From Dipteris shenzhenensis (taxonomy: Eukaryota; Polypodiophyta; Polypodiopsida; Gleicheniales), in NCBI GenBank assembly GCA_047967505.1, contig CM106538.1: a stretch of DNA of 64,000 bases, one strand, 5' to 3'. The number at the start of each line of letters is the position of its first letter. Within the stretch, counting starts at the first letter, position 1. The notes beneath the pieces were generated by a model that was not told where the DNA came from, did not search any database, and saw nothing but the letters and a program-made list of their open reading frames with translations. A program made the translations under genes and the position numbers. Positions 46,791 to 56,851 of this stretch are shown piece by piece.

Positions 46791-47560
46791 AGATTGAACC
46801 TTTGAAGAGCAGTTATTAGCTTCATTTCTATTTCTTTCTCTGGAGTAATAAAACTTGTTAAAACTCGAATATGCCATGCCTTTGATGTCTTGAATTTCTC
46901 GTCGATTAGAGACATCCATGCAACAGTCCAGTGATTCCCCTCCCACACAAAAAACATCTTTCGAGACAAAAATGACCAATCAGCATCATCAACAATCTGT
47001 GCCTCAAATTCTGCATTTACATCCCTCCAACAAGAATCCCATGATTGTTCAATTTCATCTATCACCTCTTGTGAAACACCATCTGGAAGTGTTGTAGATA
47101 AAATAAACATTCCTTTCTGTTGAATATATTTTTCTGCCTCTAGAGCTTGCTTTAGGCTATCCATATCAGTTTGTAGGCCTCTCACTCTTGTGTTTACAAC
47201 ACAACGACATAATGGGATCAAGGGAGCAATCTTTCCAGGATTGATTGCAAGAGATTCAATAACATCCTTCCCCTGACCAATATCAAGTGCACCAGGAAAC
47301 TCTTGCTCAAACTCCTCGTCCAGTTGTTTATCCTCTTTCTTTCTCTTCTTAGAAGATTCCTCCACAATTATAGTAGTGTCTTCAAAGTCTTCCATCTCCT
47401 TATCCTCTTCAACTCCAATTTCAACCTCTTTTTGAAACTCTAAATTAGGTGTAGATTCCACTTGCAAACTTCTCTTGCTACTTGTCCTTCCACCTCTCCT
47501 ACCTCCTCGTTCTCCTCTTCCACCTCTCCCCCTCCTCTCAGAAGTTCTTATTTTTACCAT
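46791..47560 (-). other. First exon: RGG-rich N-terminus and ParB-like segment
   Basis: An intact 256-codon frame from ATG 47560 to the donor AATCT/GTAAGT. It contains RRGRGGRGERGGRRGGRTSS, an acidic region, then the ParB-like strings CRCVVNTRVRGLQTDMDSL and FFVWEGNHWTVAWM. In ParB-like domains the latter position reads G-x-H-R; here it is GNHW. Confidence 0.55.
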
Positions 47561-48210
47561 CCTACCAATGTGACACAAATGCATTTAAAAAAAGAAGTCA
47601 TCGCATGGCATAGAATAGACTGACAAAGTCAATTAAGTCCCAGTGTTACTTCAATAGCATACAAAGAAAGCCCAAGAGGCTTCAAAATAGAAAATACCTG
47701 AAGCTTGATTGTGATGCTGCTAATTGAAGCTACACTTGACGAGATGATGGGGCTTGAAGAGGCTAGCTCTATAGATCCAAAGGTTGATGAGGGGGTATGC
47801 TACAAGAATTCAAAGAGAGTACAAGAACACAGAGGAAAAGATGACTAGTTATGTTGCCTTTTAAGAAAGAGATGAAGCACCTATGACTTGTGAAAATGGC
47901 GGGGCATGTGGCTCGAAACCCGAGAGGGAGGGCTTGGAAGCCTTGGATGCAAAACGAGTGAACGAGGTAGTCGAGGCCCAGAGGCGACTGGCGAACGTAA
48001 TGGAAGTTGTGAGTCCAAGGAGCAAGAGCCTCGAAGGCCAAGCGAAACCAACGCTTCTATAGCAAGAGTTTGTAGGACCGGGCAGTAGCACAACAACGAT
48101 AATGGGAGGTACAAGGAGTCTGCAGACTCCGAGGTTTGCAGCGTGGTCAGTGGGCTGCAAGGAGTAGGGCTAGAGGGCCTACTCTTGAATCAACGAATCA
48201 TCTAAGACTC
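47561..48210. other. Upstream region of the methyltransferase-like gene
   Basis: Presumed promoter or 5' region of the - strand gene. No TATA box stands out. Three overlapping - strand frames (48160-47769) have no recognisable motif. Confidence 0.35.
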
Positions 48211-48610
48211 AATCTGCCCAATCCTCTGCCGGAGAGCGGGGAGAGCGAGGGAGGGAGAGCGGGGAGAGCAGGGAGAGCGGGGAGGGAGAGCAGGGAGAGC
48301 GGGGGAGGGAGAGCGAGGAGAGCGAGAGCAGGGAGAGCAGGGAGGGAGAGCGGGGAGAGCGAGGGGGGAGAGCGAGGAGAGCAGGGAGAGCAGTGGAGGG
48401 AGAGCAAGGAGAGCAGGGGGAGGGAGAGCAGGGAGACTGGGGGAGGGAGAGCGGGGAGAGCAGGAAGAGCGAGGAGAGAGGGGGAGAGCAGGGAGAGCGG
48501 GGGAGGGAGAGCGAGGAGATCAGGGAGAGCGGGGAGAGTGGGGGAGGGAGAGCGGGGAGAGCGGGGAGGGAGAGCAGGGAGAGCGGGGGAGGGAGAGCGG
48601 GGAGAGCCTT
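48211..48610. repeat. G-rich minisatellite
   Basis: Irregular repeats of gggagagc, ggggagggagagc and gcagggagagc cover about 400 bp of nearly pure purine on the + strand. It resembles the LINE leaders at 1-300 and 22476-22830 in composition but has no LINE ORF beside it. It lies between the two divergent genes of the putative transposon. Arg/Glu/Ser-rich frames through it are artefacts. Confidence 0.85.
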
Positions 48611-48652
48611 AAAAAAAGGGCCTTAAAAATTTTTCTTAAGGGCCTTTAAAAA

Positions 48653-49985
48653 AAAGGCCAAAAGACCCCTTTCGTCGACGAAAGGGGTCTTTTGGCCTTT
48701 CATTTTCTAAAATTGGACGAGGAGGAAAATGGCCTTTAAAAAAATTTTCTTAAGGGCCCTTGAAAAAATTTGAAAATGAAAGGGCAAAAGACTCCTTTCG
48801 TCGACAAAAGGGGTCTTTTGGCCTTTCATTTTCTTAAGGGCCTTTAAAAAAAAGGCCAAAAGACCCCTTTCGTCGACGAAAGGGGTCTTTTGGCCTTTCG
48901 TTTTCTAAAATTGGACAAGGAGGAAAATGGCCTTTCGTTTTCTAAAATTGGACAAGGAGGAAAATGGCCTTTAAAAAAATTTTCTTAAGAGCCCTTGAAA
49001 AAATTTGAAAATGAAAGGGCAAAAGACCCCTTTCATCGATGAAAGGGGTCTTTTGGCCTTTCATTTTCTTAAGGGCCTTTAAAAAGAAGGCCAAAAGACC
49101 CCTTTCATCGACAAAAGGGGTCCTTTAGCCTTTTATTTTCTTAAGGGCTTAAGAAAATTAAAGGCCCTGTCTATTGGCCTTTAATTTTCTTAAGTGCTCT
49201 CATTACAATTAAAGTTCACATTGATATTTGTAGAAATAATCATCCCTCTTCCATGATAAAGAATACCTTTTTTGGCAAGGGACCACCACATGGCCTCGAT
49301 CGACCCAAGTACTTAACGCTGGCACTCGTTTTTATTATTTCAAATCATTACAATCAATGCGTTTATTTTATTCACCATGACGGGACGACATACTAGCTAT
49401 AGAAATGCTACCAAACTATGATGTTAATAGGAACCATGACTTATAATGATTATCATACGAATTCAATTGCTAATGAGTGATCATTTAATTAAACATCATT
49501 ACTGTGTGAGGTTGATAATTTTTCATAATTGTGAGGTTTATAATTTTACTGTGTGAGGTCAACATATAATTAAATATCTTTTTAATTAATTTTCAATTAA
49601 TGATAAAGGCCAATAGACACCTTTTGGAGAAAATAATTCTTATTTATTGTTAATGGACGATAGAGGCAATTAGACCCCTTTTGGAGAAAATAATTAAATA
49701 TAGAGGCCAATAGACCCCTTTCGTCAACGAAAGGGGTCTATTAGCCTCTATATTTAATTGATGGTTCATGAAAGATAGAGGCCCATAGACCCCTTTCGTC
49801 GATGAAAGGGGTCTATTGGCCTCTACCTTTCATTAATAAATGATGAAAAATAGAGTCCAATAGACCCCTTTCATCGACAAAACAGTCTTTTGATGAAGGG
49901 GTCTATGGGCTTCTATCTTTCATAAATAATTGATGAAAGATAGAGTCCAATAGACCCCTTTCATCGATGAAACAGTCTTTTGGCA
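48653..49985. repeat. Array of about nine long palindromes between the divergent genes
   Basis: Each unit is an inverted repeat around ctttcgtcgacgaaag (or ctttcatcgatgaaag), flanked by gacccc/ggggtc. Two are perfect 48-bp palindromes (48653-48700 and 48851-48898). 49021-49054 is a perfect 34-bp palindrome. 49692-49759 has 33-bp arms with one mismatch and a two-base loop. 49768-49833 has 33-bp arms with three mismatches. Others (48785-48826, 49090-49133, 49842-49922, 49932-49985) are imperfect or half units. Outer arms fall into two classes, aaaggccaaaa and agaggccaata. Spacers contain ccttaagaaaa-type repeats. Confidence 0.9.
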
Positions 49986-50479
49986 TACTTTTAACATCAT
50001 AATTTATATTCAAAAGGTTAGAGATGTGCTGACCAACCATTTCTTGTTCACCACAATTATAATTTATATCTATCTATCAACTTTAAAATACTTATATCAA
50101 ATTGTCAAAATGAATATGTAGCAATAATGCAATGTCATTGCTAGCAAGAATGGCTTGCAATAACTCCCATACGTGTCAAAGAAAGGCTGGGGATTAAAAG
50201 ATCTAAGAGTCCATGGTATTATAGTATTGTTGTTAACAAATGATGGCTAAAATTTACATCATGGTTCAGTACTATTGTCACACTTGTGCCGACTTTCACA
50301 AGACCAATCTTACAAAGTTGTGAGTATAAACAATGGGCAGTGTGTGCAAAGCATTTGTGAGTAACTTTTCTTGCGGTAGACTCTTGTTTTAAATGAGTTC
50401 TTGAAACGAACACTCTGCTCTTGATCTCGCCCTTTGGACTTCATCTCATTGAGTTGCACAGCTCAACCATTCCGTTCTT

Positions 50480-53400
50480 ATGGAATTTGTCACAATTCAG
50501 AATGAGGATAGATCTTTGCATATGTTTGTTCGCACTTCCATAGGTAGAGGAGTGTTGTCAGAGATGGTGCTTGCTAACCATTTTCGATTCACACTTGGAT
50601 CCATATCTGTCCATCAGCACTTTGGTGATAATGGGTCTGATTTGACAATGGAGCTGCAATATGAAGTCCATGATGATGGATACAAAATGTTTCACCTTGA
50701 TGTGCAGTTTGGTGATATTTTCACCGTGAAGGGAGAAAGATTCAAGCTTGATGACAATGAAATTCAAAAGACTCAAGTGCACGAAAACAAAAAGGATTTC
50801 TACTCTGTTTGCAACAAAAATGATGAGGCAAGGAAACTGATTCAGCTAGCAACATTGAGAATGACAAACAACATAGTGTCATTGAGATTATTATGCAACT
50901 ACCTATAAAGAATAGATTGCATGAGGCCTATGAGAAGGTTGAAATGCACGTCACTGTGGATGAGTTGCCTTCTACTTATGATGGTGATGTTTTCTTTGAG
51001 CTACCAGCTACTTCAATGAAACATCGCACAAAAGGTACGGAGTCAAAATTTGATGGTCATGTTTAGAGTGATCCTATTACAATAAATATAGTATTTCCTG
51101 GTGTGGTTCATAGAAAGGAATGTGGAGGTCACCTCCGTTGTATAAATGCAACTTGTGGTTATAAAAAAAGAATTGGGATAGAGAATGAGACACAATGGGA
51201 TGGGAGATTGATTAGAGTGGCCCCAGCAAATGTGTCAATTGAATCATATGGCTCCTTATCATGTATACATTGTGGTCGTCCACCAATTTGCTTGGAGAGA
51301 TGTTACTGTGAAATATTACTCTGCATGCCAGAATGTAGAGATGGTGTGAATCTTACTCGTGCAGTCATACACCATGGCCATCATAATCATCCCGTTGGAG
51401 ATGGTTTGACTAGAAGAACAAAGGATGCCATTAAAACCAAAGTTTCTGAAATGGTGAGGGCTGGTGGTGCTGTATGCCCTAAAGGGATACAAAATATAAT
51501 TGTCCAAGACATTATTCTAGAAACTTTATTGTCTAAAAAAGTGCAAGATGGGATTAAGATGTCAGATGTTGAGCTACAAGATTTGCTAAAACAATGTGAA
51601 CCTTTGCTCAACAAAAGAAGGTAATTACCATAATATTTGTTATTGCATTGGTTTATTAAATTATGTTATTGATAATGAATATTGACCAACTTTATGTCTG
51701 TGTATAGATTATCAAGATGGATCGAGGAGGCTCGACGTGACTCTCGACCTATGTCAGATGGGCTAGATGGAATTTTATACTTGAAAAGACATTGTAGATA
51801 TAATTATTTCCAAAGTGTAGTGTTTCCTAGACAATTGCAACAAAGTTCATTTAGCAGGTGTCATGTATTTAAAATGTCTACCCAAGGTTCTGGTTCACGG
51901 GTTGATTTGGTAAATAAAATGAGACCTGGAGGAGAATTGGGTCATTGTTGGGTGTTGTTTGACTTTGTGAAGCGAATGAATGATTGGAAAGATGGGAGCA
52001 GTTCTGCAAGGCTTGGCCTGCAGGCATCTTCTACACCCTTTCCACGGGGGGATATTTGCTGGATGCATATGCCACCACCCTAGTTGTTAGCCCCTGTTCC
52101 ACAGATTCCCTAGGCTGTGCGCTCGGTTCTCTAGGAAACAGGCTAGTTATTTCTGACAGCCAGTTGTTTCTCTTGTACTTAACTTCCATAGTTCCTTTTG
52201 GCAGCTGAGTTGTACGATGTTTTTCAAGCATTAGTAGAAGCTTCCTTTTTCTAGGGGGGAAAAAAAAGTTTCGTGAAACATGTTTCGTATTTTTTGCATA
52301 GAAAAGTTTTGTGATTTTGATAGGAGTTTCGCCTAGGAACACGCTCTGTAAAATGCAGCAACTTGTGATCAAGGTGGAAGATACTGATGCACAAATTCTA
52401 TTTTGGGATACTCTCAACAAAGTAATGGTTTCAGAAGGGTTTAACAATGCTGAATTCAAAGGGTTCATGGCAGATGAGGCCCAAGCCAACTGGAGAGCTG
52501 TACATGCCACTTTCAATGGTGGCCCAGACAATATAATGGAAGGGAAAGAGCGTTCTTGCCTTTTCCATTGGGAGCAAAGTCTTCATTCCCATGCAAAGGC
52601 ATGTATAAAAGTTGGCAGCCAAGAGGAATTTAAAATCCGATGTAGACGTTGGAAGGATGCCTCTACAGAGCAAGCTGTAGAAGTCAAAATGAGAAGCCTA
52701 AGGGCATGGTGGAATGCAGGCCATGCAAGTGATTCAGACTTGCCACGGCTTGAAACTTGGTTTGCATGGTGGCATGCTAGGATTTCCCATTGGGGCCACT
52801 ACATTATAGAGGTTGGTTTTGTATTTCTCTTGAATTTTTTTAAATCATGTTTATAATGTAATTTTGCCATTACAATATCTCTGCAATGCTTGGTTTGCAG
52901 AGTATGTTAGATAACGAGAAGTACTTGATACCTCAAACAAATCTAGCAGAGTCTATTCATGGTAGTTGGAGGGCTGGATTGAACCATGTCAAATATGTTG
53001 GTCTCTACAATGCCTCTATCAGTGACCTCTCAAATGCAATTTTACAAAGCTCTAGATACACATCTTTTTTGAAGGGCCAGTTTATCGGAAGTGGGCCGAG
53101 TCTAGAGACCTTAAAAAAAAGATCTTCAAAATCTCGGATTGACATTAGTGCCAAAACAGTTGTTGATCTAACAAGTAATGTTGCAAAGGAAATGGGTGTT
53201 GTATCTGAAGTATGTTTTAATGATGGAGATGACAAGACTATGCGAAGGAAAAGGCCAAAGTCAATGCCTTCAAATATATGTGAGGATGATAGTCACCGCC
53301 TTGAGTACAGTTATGCAAATAAGAAAAGATACTCCATGTCTCCAAAATCTAGTACTAAATTTGCAACAGAGAGTTTTGAGGATGATGATTCCAAGAGTGT

Positions 53401-54231
53401 ACAAGAATATGAAGTGCATGATGCAAATTGGGCATTACGAAGAGTTCCTATAGCAAGCCAAGTCTGTTGCCAGGCTTGGCTTGGACAAGGAGGAAAATGT
53501 AACAAGCTTGTCAATATAAAGGATCATGAAAATTGACGTGGAGTTGTTGCACCATCATTCTTTGGGAGGATTCAAACACCAATTGGAGTGCACTCCCAAA
53601 TGATTTGGTTTTGTGGAAATGATGTAACCCACACGTGGAAGCCATCGACTAGCATTACAAGTATTCCAGGACCATCACCAGGAAGGTGGAAGGTTCAATC
53701 AGGAACATCCTTGACAAGTGTAGAGATTGCCAGGTTGACAAGCTCGGGGTTTGTCATATTAGGAGTGTCAACTCCGATGGTGGGTGCAAGTTGTGTTTCA
53801 CCAATTCAAGCCCATGATGAAACAATAGTATTGCATGACGATCGACCTCGGCGTCGAGATGGCAAAGCAATCAGATGACGAAACAAATTCTCCAAAGAAA
53901 TGGAAGATAGAATTCAGAGGTCATTGGTCATGAAATGCATTGTTAAGGACGCAACCGTCGTGAAGGCCATGGAGCATGCTAAGTTTATTATTTCTACAGA
54001 AGGATCAATGCAAAAAGGTATTGAATACAAGGTTGACATTTCTCCATTTCCTTCTTGCAATTGTGAAGACTTCATTGGATGATCATGCAAATTGGATGCC
54101 TATATTCCATGCAAACATATTTATTACATCTTCCTTTCATACCTTGGATTGGATAGCAGAAATAATATGTTTGTTCACCAAGCCACCTTGAGTAAAAAAG
54201 AGATATTCCAGGCATTGTCCCGCATGCCTTG
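50480..54231 (+). pseudogene. MULE-like DDE transposase with SWIM zinc finger
   Basis: The frame starts at ATG 50480 and is interrupted near 50870 by a frameshift and at 51064 by a TAG. A Cys/His-rich DNA-binding part follows (HLRCINATCGYKKR, then CIHCGRPPICLERCYC and HHGHHNHPVGDG). Introns lie at about 51621-51704 and about 52811-52901. The catalytic region includes FKGFMADEAQANW (Asp), CLFHWEQSLHSH and NLAESIHGSWRAG (Glu), a pattern of plant Mutator-like transposases. The first catalytic Asp is not visible because a LINE fragment occupies that region. After a stop at 53534 the reading continues to a SWIM finger (CNCEDFIG, stop, SCKLDAYIPCKHIYYIF, about 54057-54126). The protein would cut and paste the element. 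This copy is inactive. Confidence 0.7.
51990..52270 (+). mobile_element. LINE family 2 3'-end insertion inside the transposase gene
   Basis: The segment resembles the 3' part of the LINE at 63190-64000 (for example FCKAWPAGIF against FSKAWPTNTF, and PPP, stop, LLAP followed by QIP against LEIP). It ends in a ggggggaaaaaaaag tail at 52254-52268. It lies in the transposase exon before the catalytic-Asp region. A weak repeat (ttgtgaagcgaatg against ttcgtgaaacatg) may be a decayed target duplication. Confidence 0.5.
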
Positions 54232-55300
54232 AGGTTTAGTTTTTGGAGACTGTACTTTCATGATGGTCAACAGAAAATGGAAGGGCTATTATAATAATCC
54301 TTTTTCCATGAGGATTTTGAACCACAAAAATGGTATTTTTTTTAGGACTGAACCTTCATGATGTTGAATACAAAATGAAAAGATATCTATAATAATCCTT
54401 TTTTCCATGAAGATTTTGAACCACAAGAATAATGTTTTTGGAGCCTTTTGCATTTCTCCTTGTGTAAAATTTTGGTTTGTTTCTCTACTTGTTGATAATT
54501 GTGGCAGGACACTTTGTAGAAAATTTATTTGAAATAACATGAACTCAACACATCTAGTAGCCAAATACCAAACTATGAGTAAAATATTGACTTAAAATTT
54601 GGCTATATTTGTTACATTTCCTTTCGTACCTTGGATTGGATATAAGAAATCCTTTTTTCCATGAGTAATTTGATAATTGTGGTAGGACATTTTGAAGGAT
54701 GATTTTACATCACAAAAGTTTGAACATGTCTTCTATGTGATAAATTATGTCTTCATTTTCATTTGCATAGGTTGAAAACTTATTTGAAATAATATGAACA
54801 TGTATTGGAATATACAACAAATAATAAAATAGAAAATATTGTGAGTGTATTTGACTTAAAATTGGGCTATATTATTTACATATTACTTATATGGATAGAA
54901 AAGATAATATTTTTGGTCACCAAGCTAACTTGAGTACAAAAGAGATCTTCACAGCATTATCTTGCATGCCTCAAGGCCTGGTTTTTGCAAATTGCACACC
55001 TTCATGATGTTGAACAAAATTTGAAAGGACTATTATAATAATACTTTTTGCGATGGAGATTTTGAACCACCAAAATAATGTTTTGGAGTCTTTTTCAATA
55101 CTCCTTATGGAAACTTTGGGCTATTTCTATACTTGATACTTGATAATTGTGATAATTGTGATGGGACGCCTTATAGGATGATTTTACAATCACAAAACTT
55201 TGAACGTGTCTTTTACGTGATAAATCATATCTTCATTTGTAGTAATGTAGGTTGGAAACATATTAAAATTGTCAATATAGAATAATTAGAAAACTATGAG
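54180..55300 (+). repeat. Diverged ~740-bp duplication downstream of the transposase
   Basis: A block at about 54177-54310 (caccaagc, gagtaaaaaagagat, gcatgcct, ctattataataat) recurs at about 54916-55050. A smaller unit (tccatgaRgattttgaaccac) occurs at about 54305, 54405 and 55055. The first block is the end of the transposase coding region, so this is a duplicated gene 3' end and flank. The rest is AT-rich with no gene. Confidence 0.65.
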
Positions 55301-55600
55301 CTAGTGTAACAAAGATGCAGAATACTTGATTTTGCTAAGGTCGAATGTAATCTTTCTTTTTTTTGGTGGATTATACATCCCATTTAATCAAAAAAGGGGT
55401 CTAGCAACTTCAAGATTTGTTTTTTGGTTATTGGTTGTTGTGGTTTATTAGTTTACAAGGTTAACCACTTCTTTTATTGAGCAATATGGACCCTTCATTT
55501 ACAAAACAGTTTCATAATCATGGCCTCATTTCATGAACTTCAAGAGGTAGAAAACTTGTTTAGTCAGAAATGAGGATATCTATTTCATTTCTTAAGCAAT

Positions 55601-55630
55601 ATGACCCCTTTATTCACAAAAGGGGTCCAT
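55601..55630. repeat. Hairpin resembling the central palindromes
   Basis: gacccctttattcacaaaag is followed by gggtccat, an imperfect hairpin of the gacccc...ggggtc type. A half-site, tggacccttcatttacaaaa, lies at about 55481. The string ccctttattcacaaaa is shared exactly with 43142-43157 on the far side of the gene pair. Confidence 0.6.
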
Positions 55631-55718
55631 ACACTTGGATTGTTTTCATAAACTTTGACACAAAAAAACTACATTCTAATCCAATTTGCTCAAATGCTCA
55701 GATGGTTTTGCTCAAAAA

Positions 55719-56460
55719 TTAGAAATCCCCCATGGGGTTTAACCCTTCCACGGATGCTTTATAAATTGATATAAGCCCTAAATTCTTTGCGTTGGCTTGA
55801 AGCACTCTAGCCTCTTCAGATGCTTGTTGCTTCATTCGAGCGACATCCTTTTTAAGTTCCTGTTCTCGATGGATGGCATGTAACGTTTGCAACGTTAAGG
55901 GGTGGTAGTAGTACTTAAGCTTACTACCATTAATATAGCCATCCATCTCAGTACTCGGAAGGAGGGCTTGACACTCATGAAGGGAGTGGGAGCACCATCA
56001 GCTTTGATACCATGATGAAGAGAGAGAGAGAGAGAGAGGAGTGCACACATTATAGCTACATGTACACTATGTTGTATTGAACATAAACATGAATATATAC
56101 ATGAGAAATCCTTAGGGTTAGTGTTAGGGTTAGGATAAGGGCTAGGGCTAGGGTTTGCCCTATGAGCCCTATCTAGATAGTACAATTTACACTGTCCTCA
56201 ACATGTCTTCGAATTATTGCAAACTTCAAAGAATCAATATGAGCATGAAAGATCAGGTCCCAGTTAGGTGCTCGCAAGATCGAGGCTAAGGCTAGGACAA
56301 GTTTAAGGGTTTCATAGGAGGTTTGACTCTCTTCCGTCTAGTAGAAGATGACCAATAGTTTGTACAATGGGCGGGCAATCTCAGCATAGTTGTATATGAA
56401 TCTACGATAGTAGCCTGTTTGCTCGGTAAACCTTTGTCAACGTTTGAAGATTGGCATATT
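55719..56460 (-). pseudogene. Ty3/gypsy pol remnant with an embedded LTR
   Basis: On the - strand, about 56450-56210 reads an RT/RNase H-like segment (GYYRRFIYNYAEIARPLYKL, then YETLKLVLALASIL and IFHAHIDSLKFAI). About 55946-55719 encodes MDGYINGSKLKYYYHPLTLQ and a charged helix, which resembles the C-terminal end of gypsy pol. The two parts are in the right order but separated by an LTR-like segment instead of integrase. Confidence 0.5.
56013..56203 (-). repeat. LTR-like segment (191 bp) with adjacent primer-binding site
   Basis: On the - strand it starts tgttgaggac and ends tcttcatca. Next comes tggtatcaaagc (56012-56001), one base off the initiator Met primer site. It contains telomere-like ccctaaccctaa variants (about 56108-56155) and a (GA)n tract (56020-56038). 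No partner LTR was found. It may be a miniature or truncated LTR element nested in the gypsy remnant. Confidence 0.4.
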
Positions 56461-56654
56461 GTGTCACTCTGCAACTCAATTGGATCCCATGCACATCAGT
56501 TCTGCTTGCGTCTGTATGCTTGGAGGTTTCTTAGTCTTGAGGGTATCGGGAGTAGATTCTCTACTGCTTACAGTTACTCGATCCCCCTTTTTCTCCTAGC
56601 TGGGGGCCACATGCATCTAATAAAGGTCAAAACACTATCAAGTCAGGATGACAT

Positions 56655-56837
56655 TGTGGGGGTTAAAGGTCACTGTGCCTTAACCCCGGTTATGTACAAT
56701 ACTCAAACACATATATAAATGAATGAAAAAGAAGATTAGGGTGGTTCTGCACCCACCAAAACTTGTGTGGCTCTCTGTCTCTCTCTCTCTCGCTCTCTCT
56801 CCTTCTTCCATTCTTGCTTCCGTTGAGAGCACTCTCA
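56655..56837 (+). repeat. 5' LTR of the Tork-like element
   Basis: It runs from tgtgggggtt to cactctca. It contains TATA-like atatataaat (56711-56720) and a (CT)n tract. It acts as the element promoter. Confidence 0.95.
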
Positions 56838-56839
56838 AC

Positions 56840-56851
56840 TGGTATCAGAGC
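56840..56851 (+). promoter_or_regulatory. Primer-binding site (initiator Met tRNA)
   Basis: tggtatcagagc, two bases after the LTR, is a perfect match to the standard plant Copia site. Confidence 0.9.

Larger units (their letters stand above)
43662..47560 (-). pseudogene. Multi-exon gene for a ParB-like / AT-hook / DNA methyltransferase-like protein in a transposon
   Basis: Exons on the - strand, by GT-AG sites, are 47560-46791, 46686-46476, 46386-46255, 46055-45567, 45481-45093, about 44993-44459, about 44346-43890 and 43768-43662. The N-terminus is RGG/Arg-rich. Residues ~90-250 resemble a ParB-like fold (PLCRCVVNTRVRGLQ, then VWEGNHWTVAWM). A lysine-rich stretch with GGRPPKNP looks like an AT-hook. 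The C-terminal exons match a permuted (beta-class) DNA N6-adenine/N4-cytosine methyltransferase. A DPPY-position motif (FVILDLPTQ) comes first. The AdoMet-binding motif follows (EKAPCMILYFLELL, then HVVDLGAGTGG, GRACLSIENDP). Exon phases agree except in exon 4, where a 13-bp tandem duplication (45812-45837) shifts the frame. In-frame stops occur in exons 4, 5, 6 and 7. It is a dead copy. The divergent transposase gene suggests both belong to one element. Confidence 0.6.

Noticed and set aside
46787-47584. Intact 265-codon frame as a stand-alone host gene
   Set aside because: It ends at a good GT splice donor, its phase continues into further exons, and later exons carry stops. It is the first exon of a decayed transposon gene.
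48136-48626. Arg/Glu/Ser/Gly-rich overlapping frames
   Set aside because: They are translations of a gggagagc minisatellite in several frames, with no sign of a gene.
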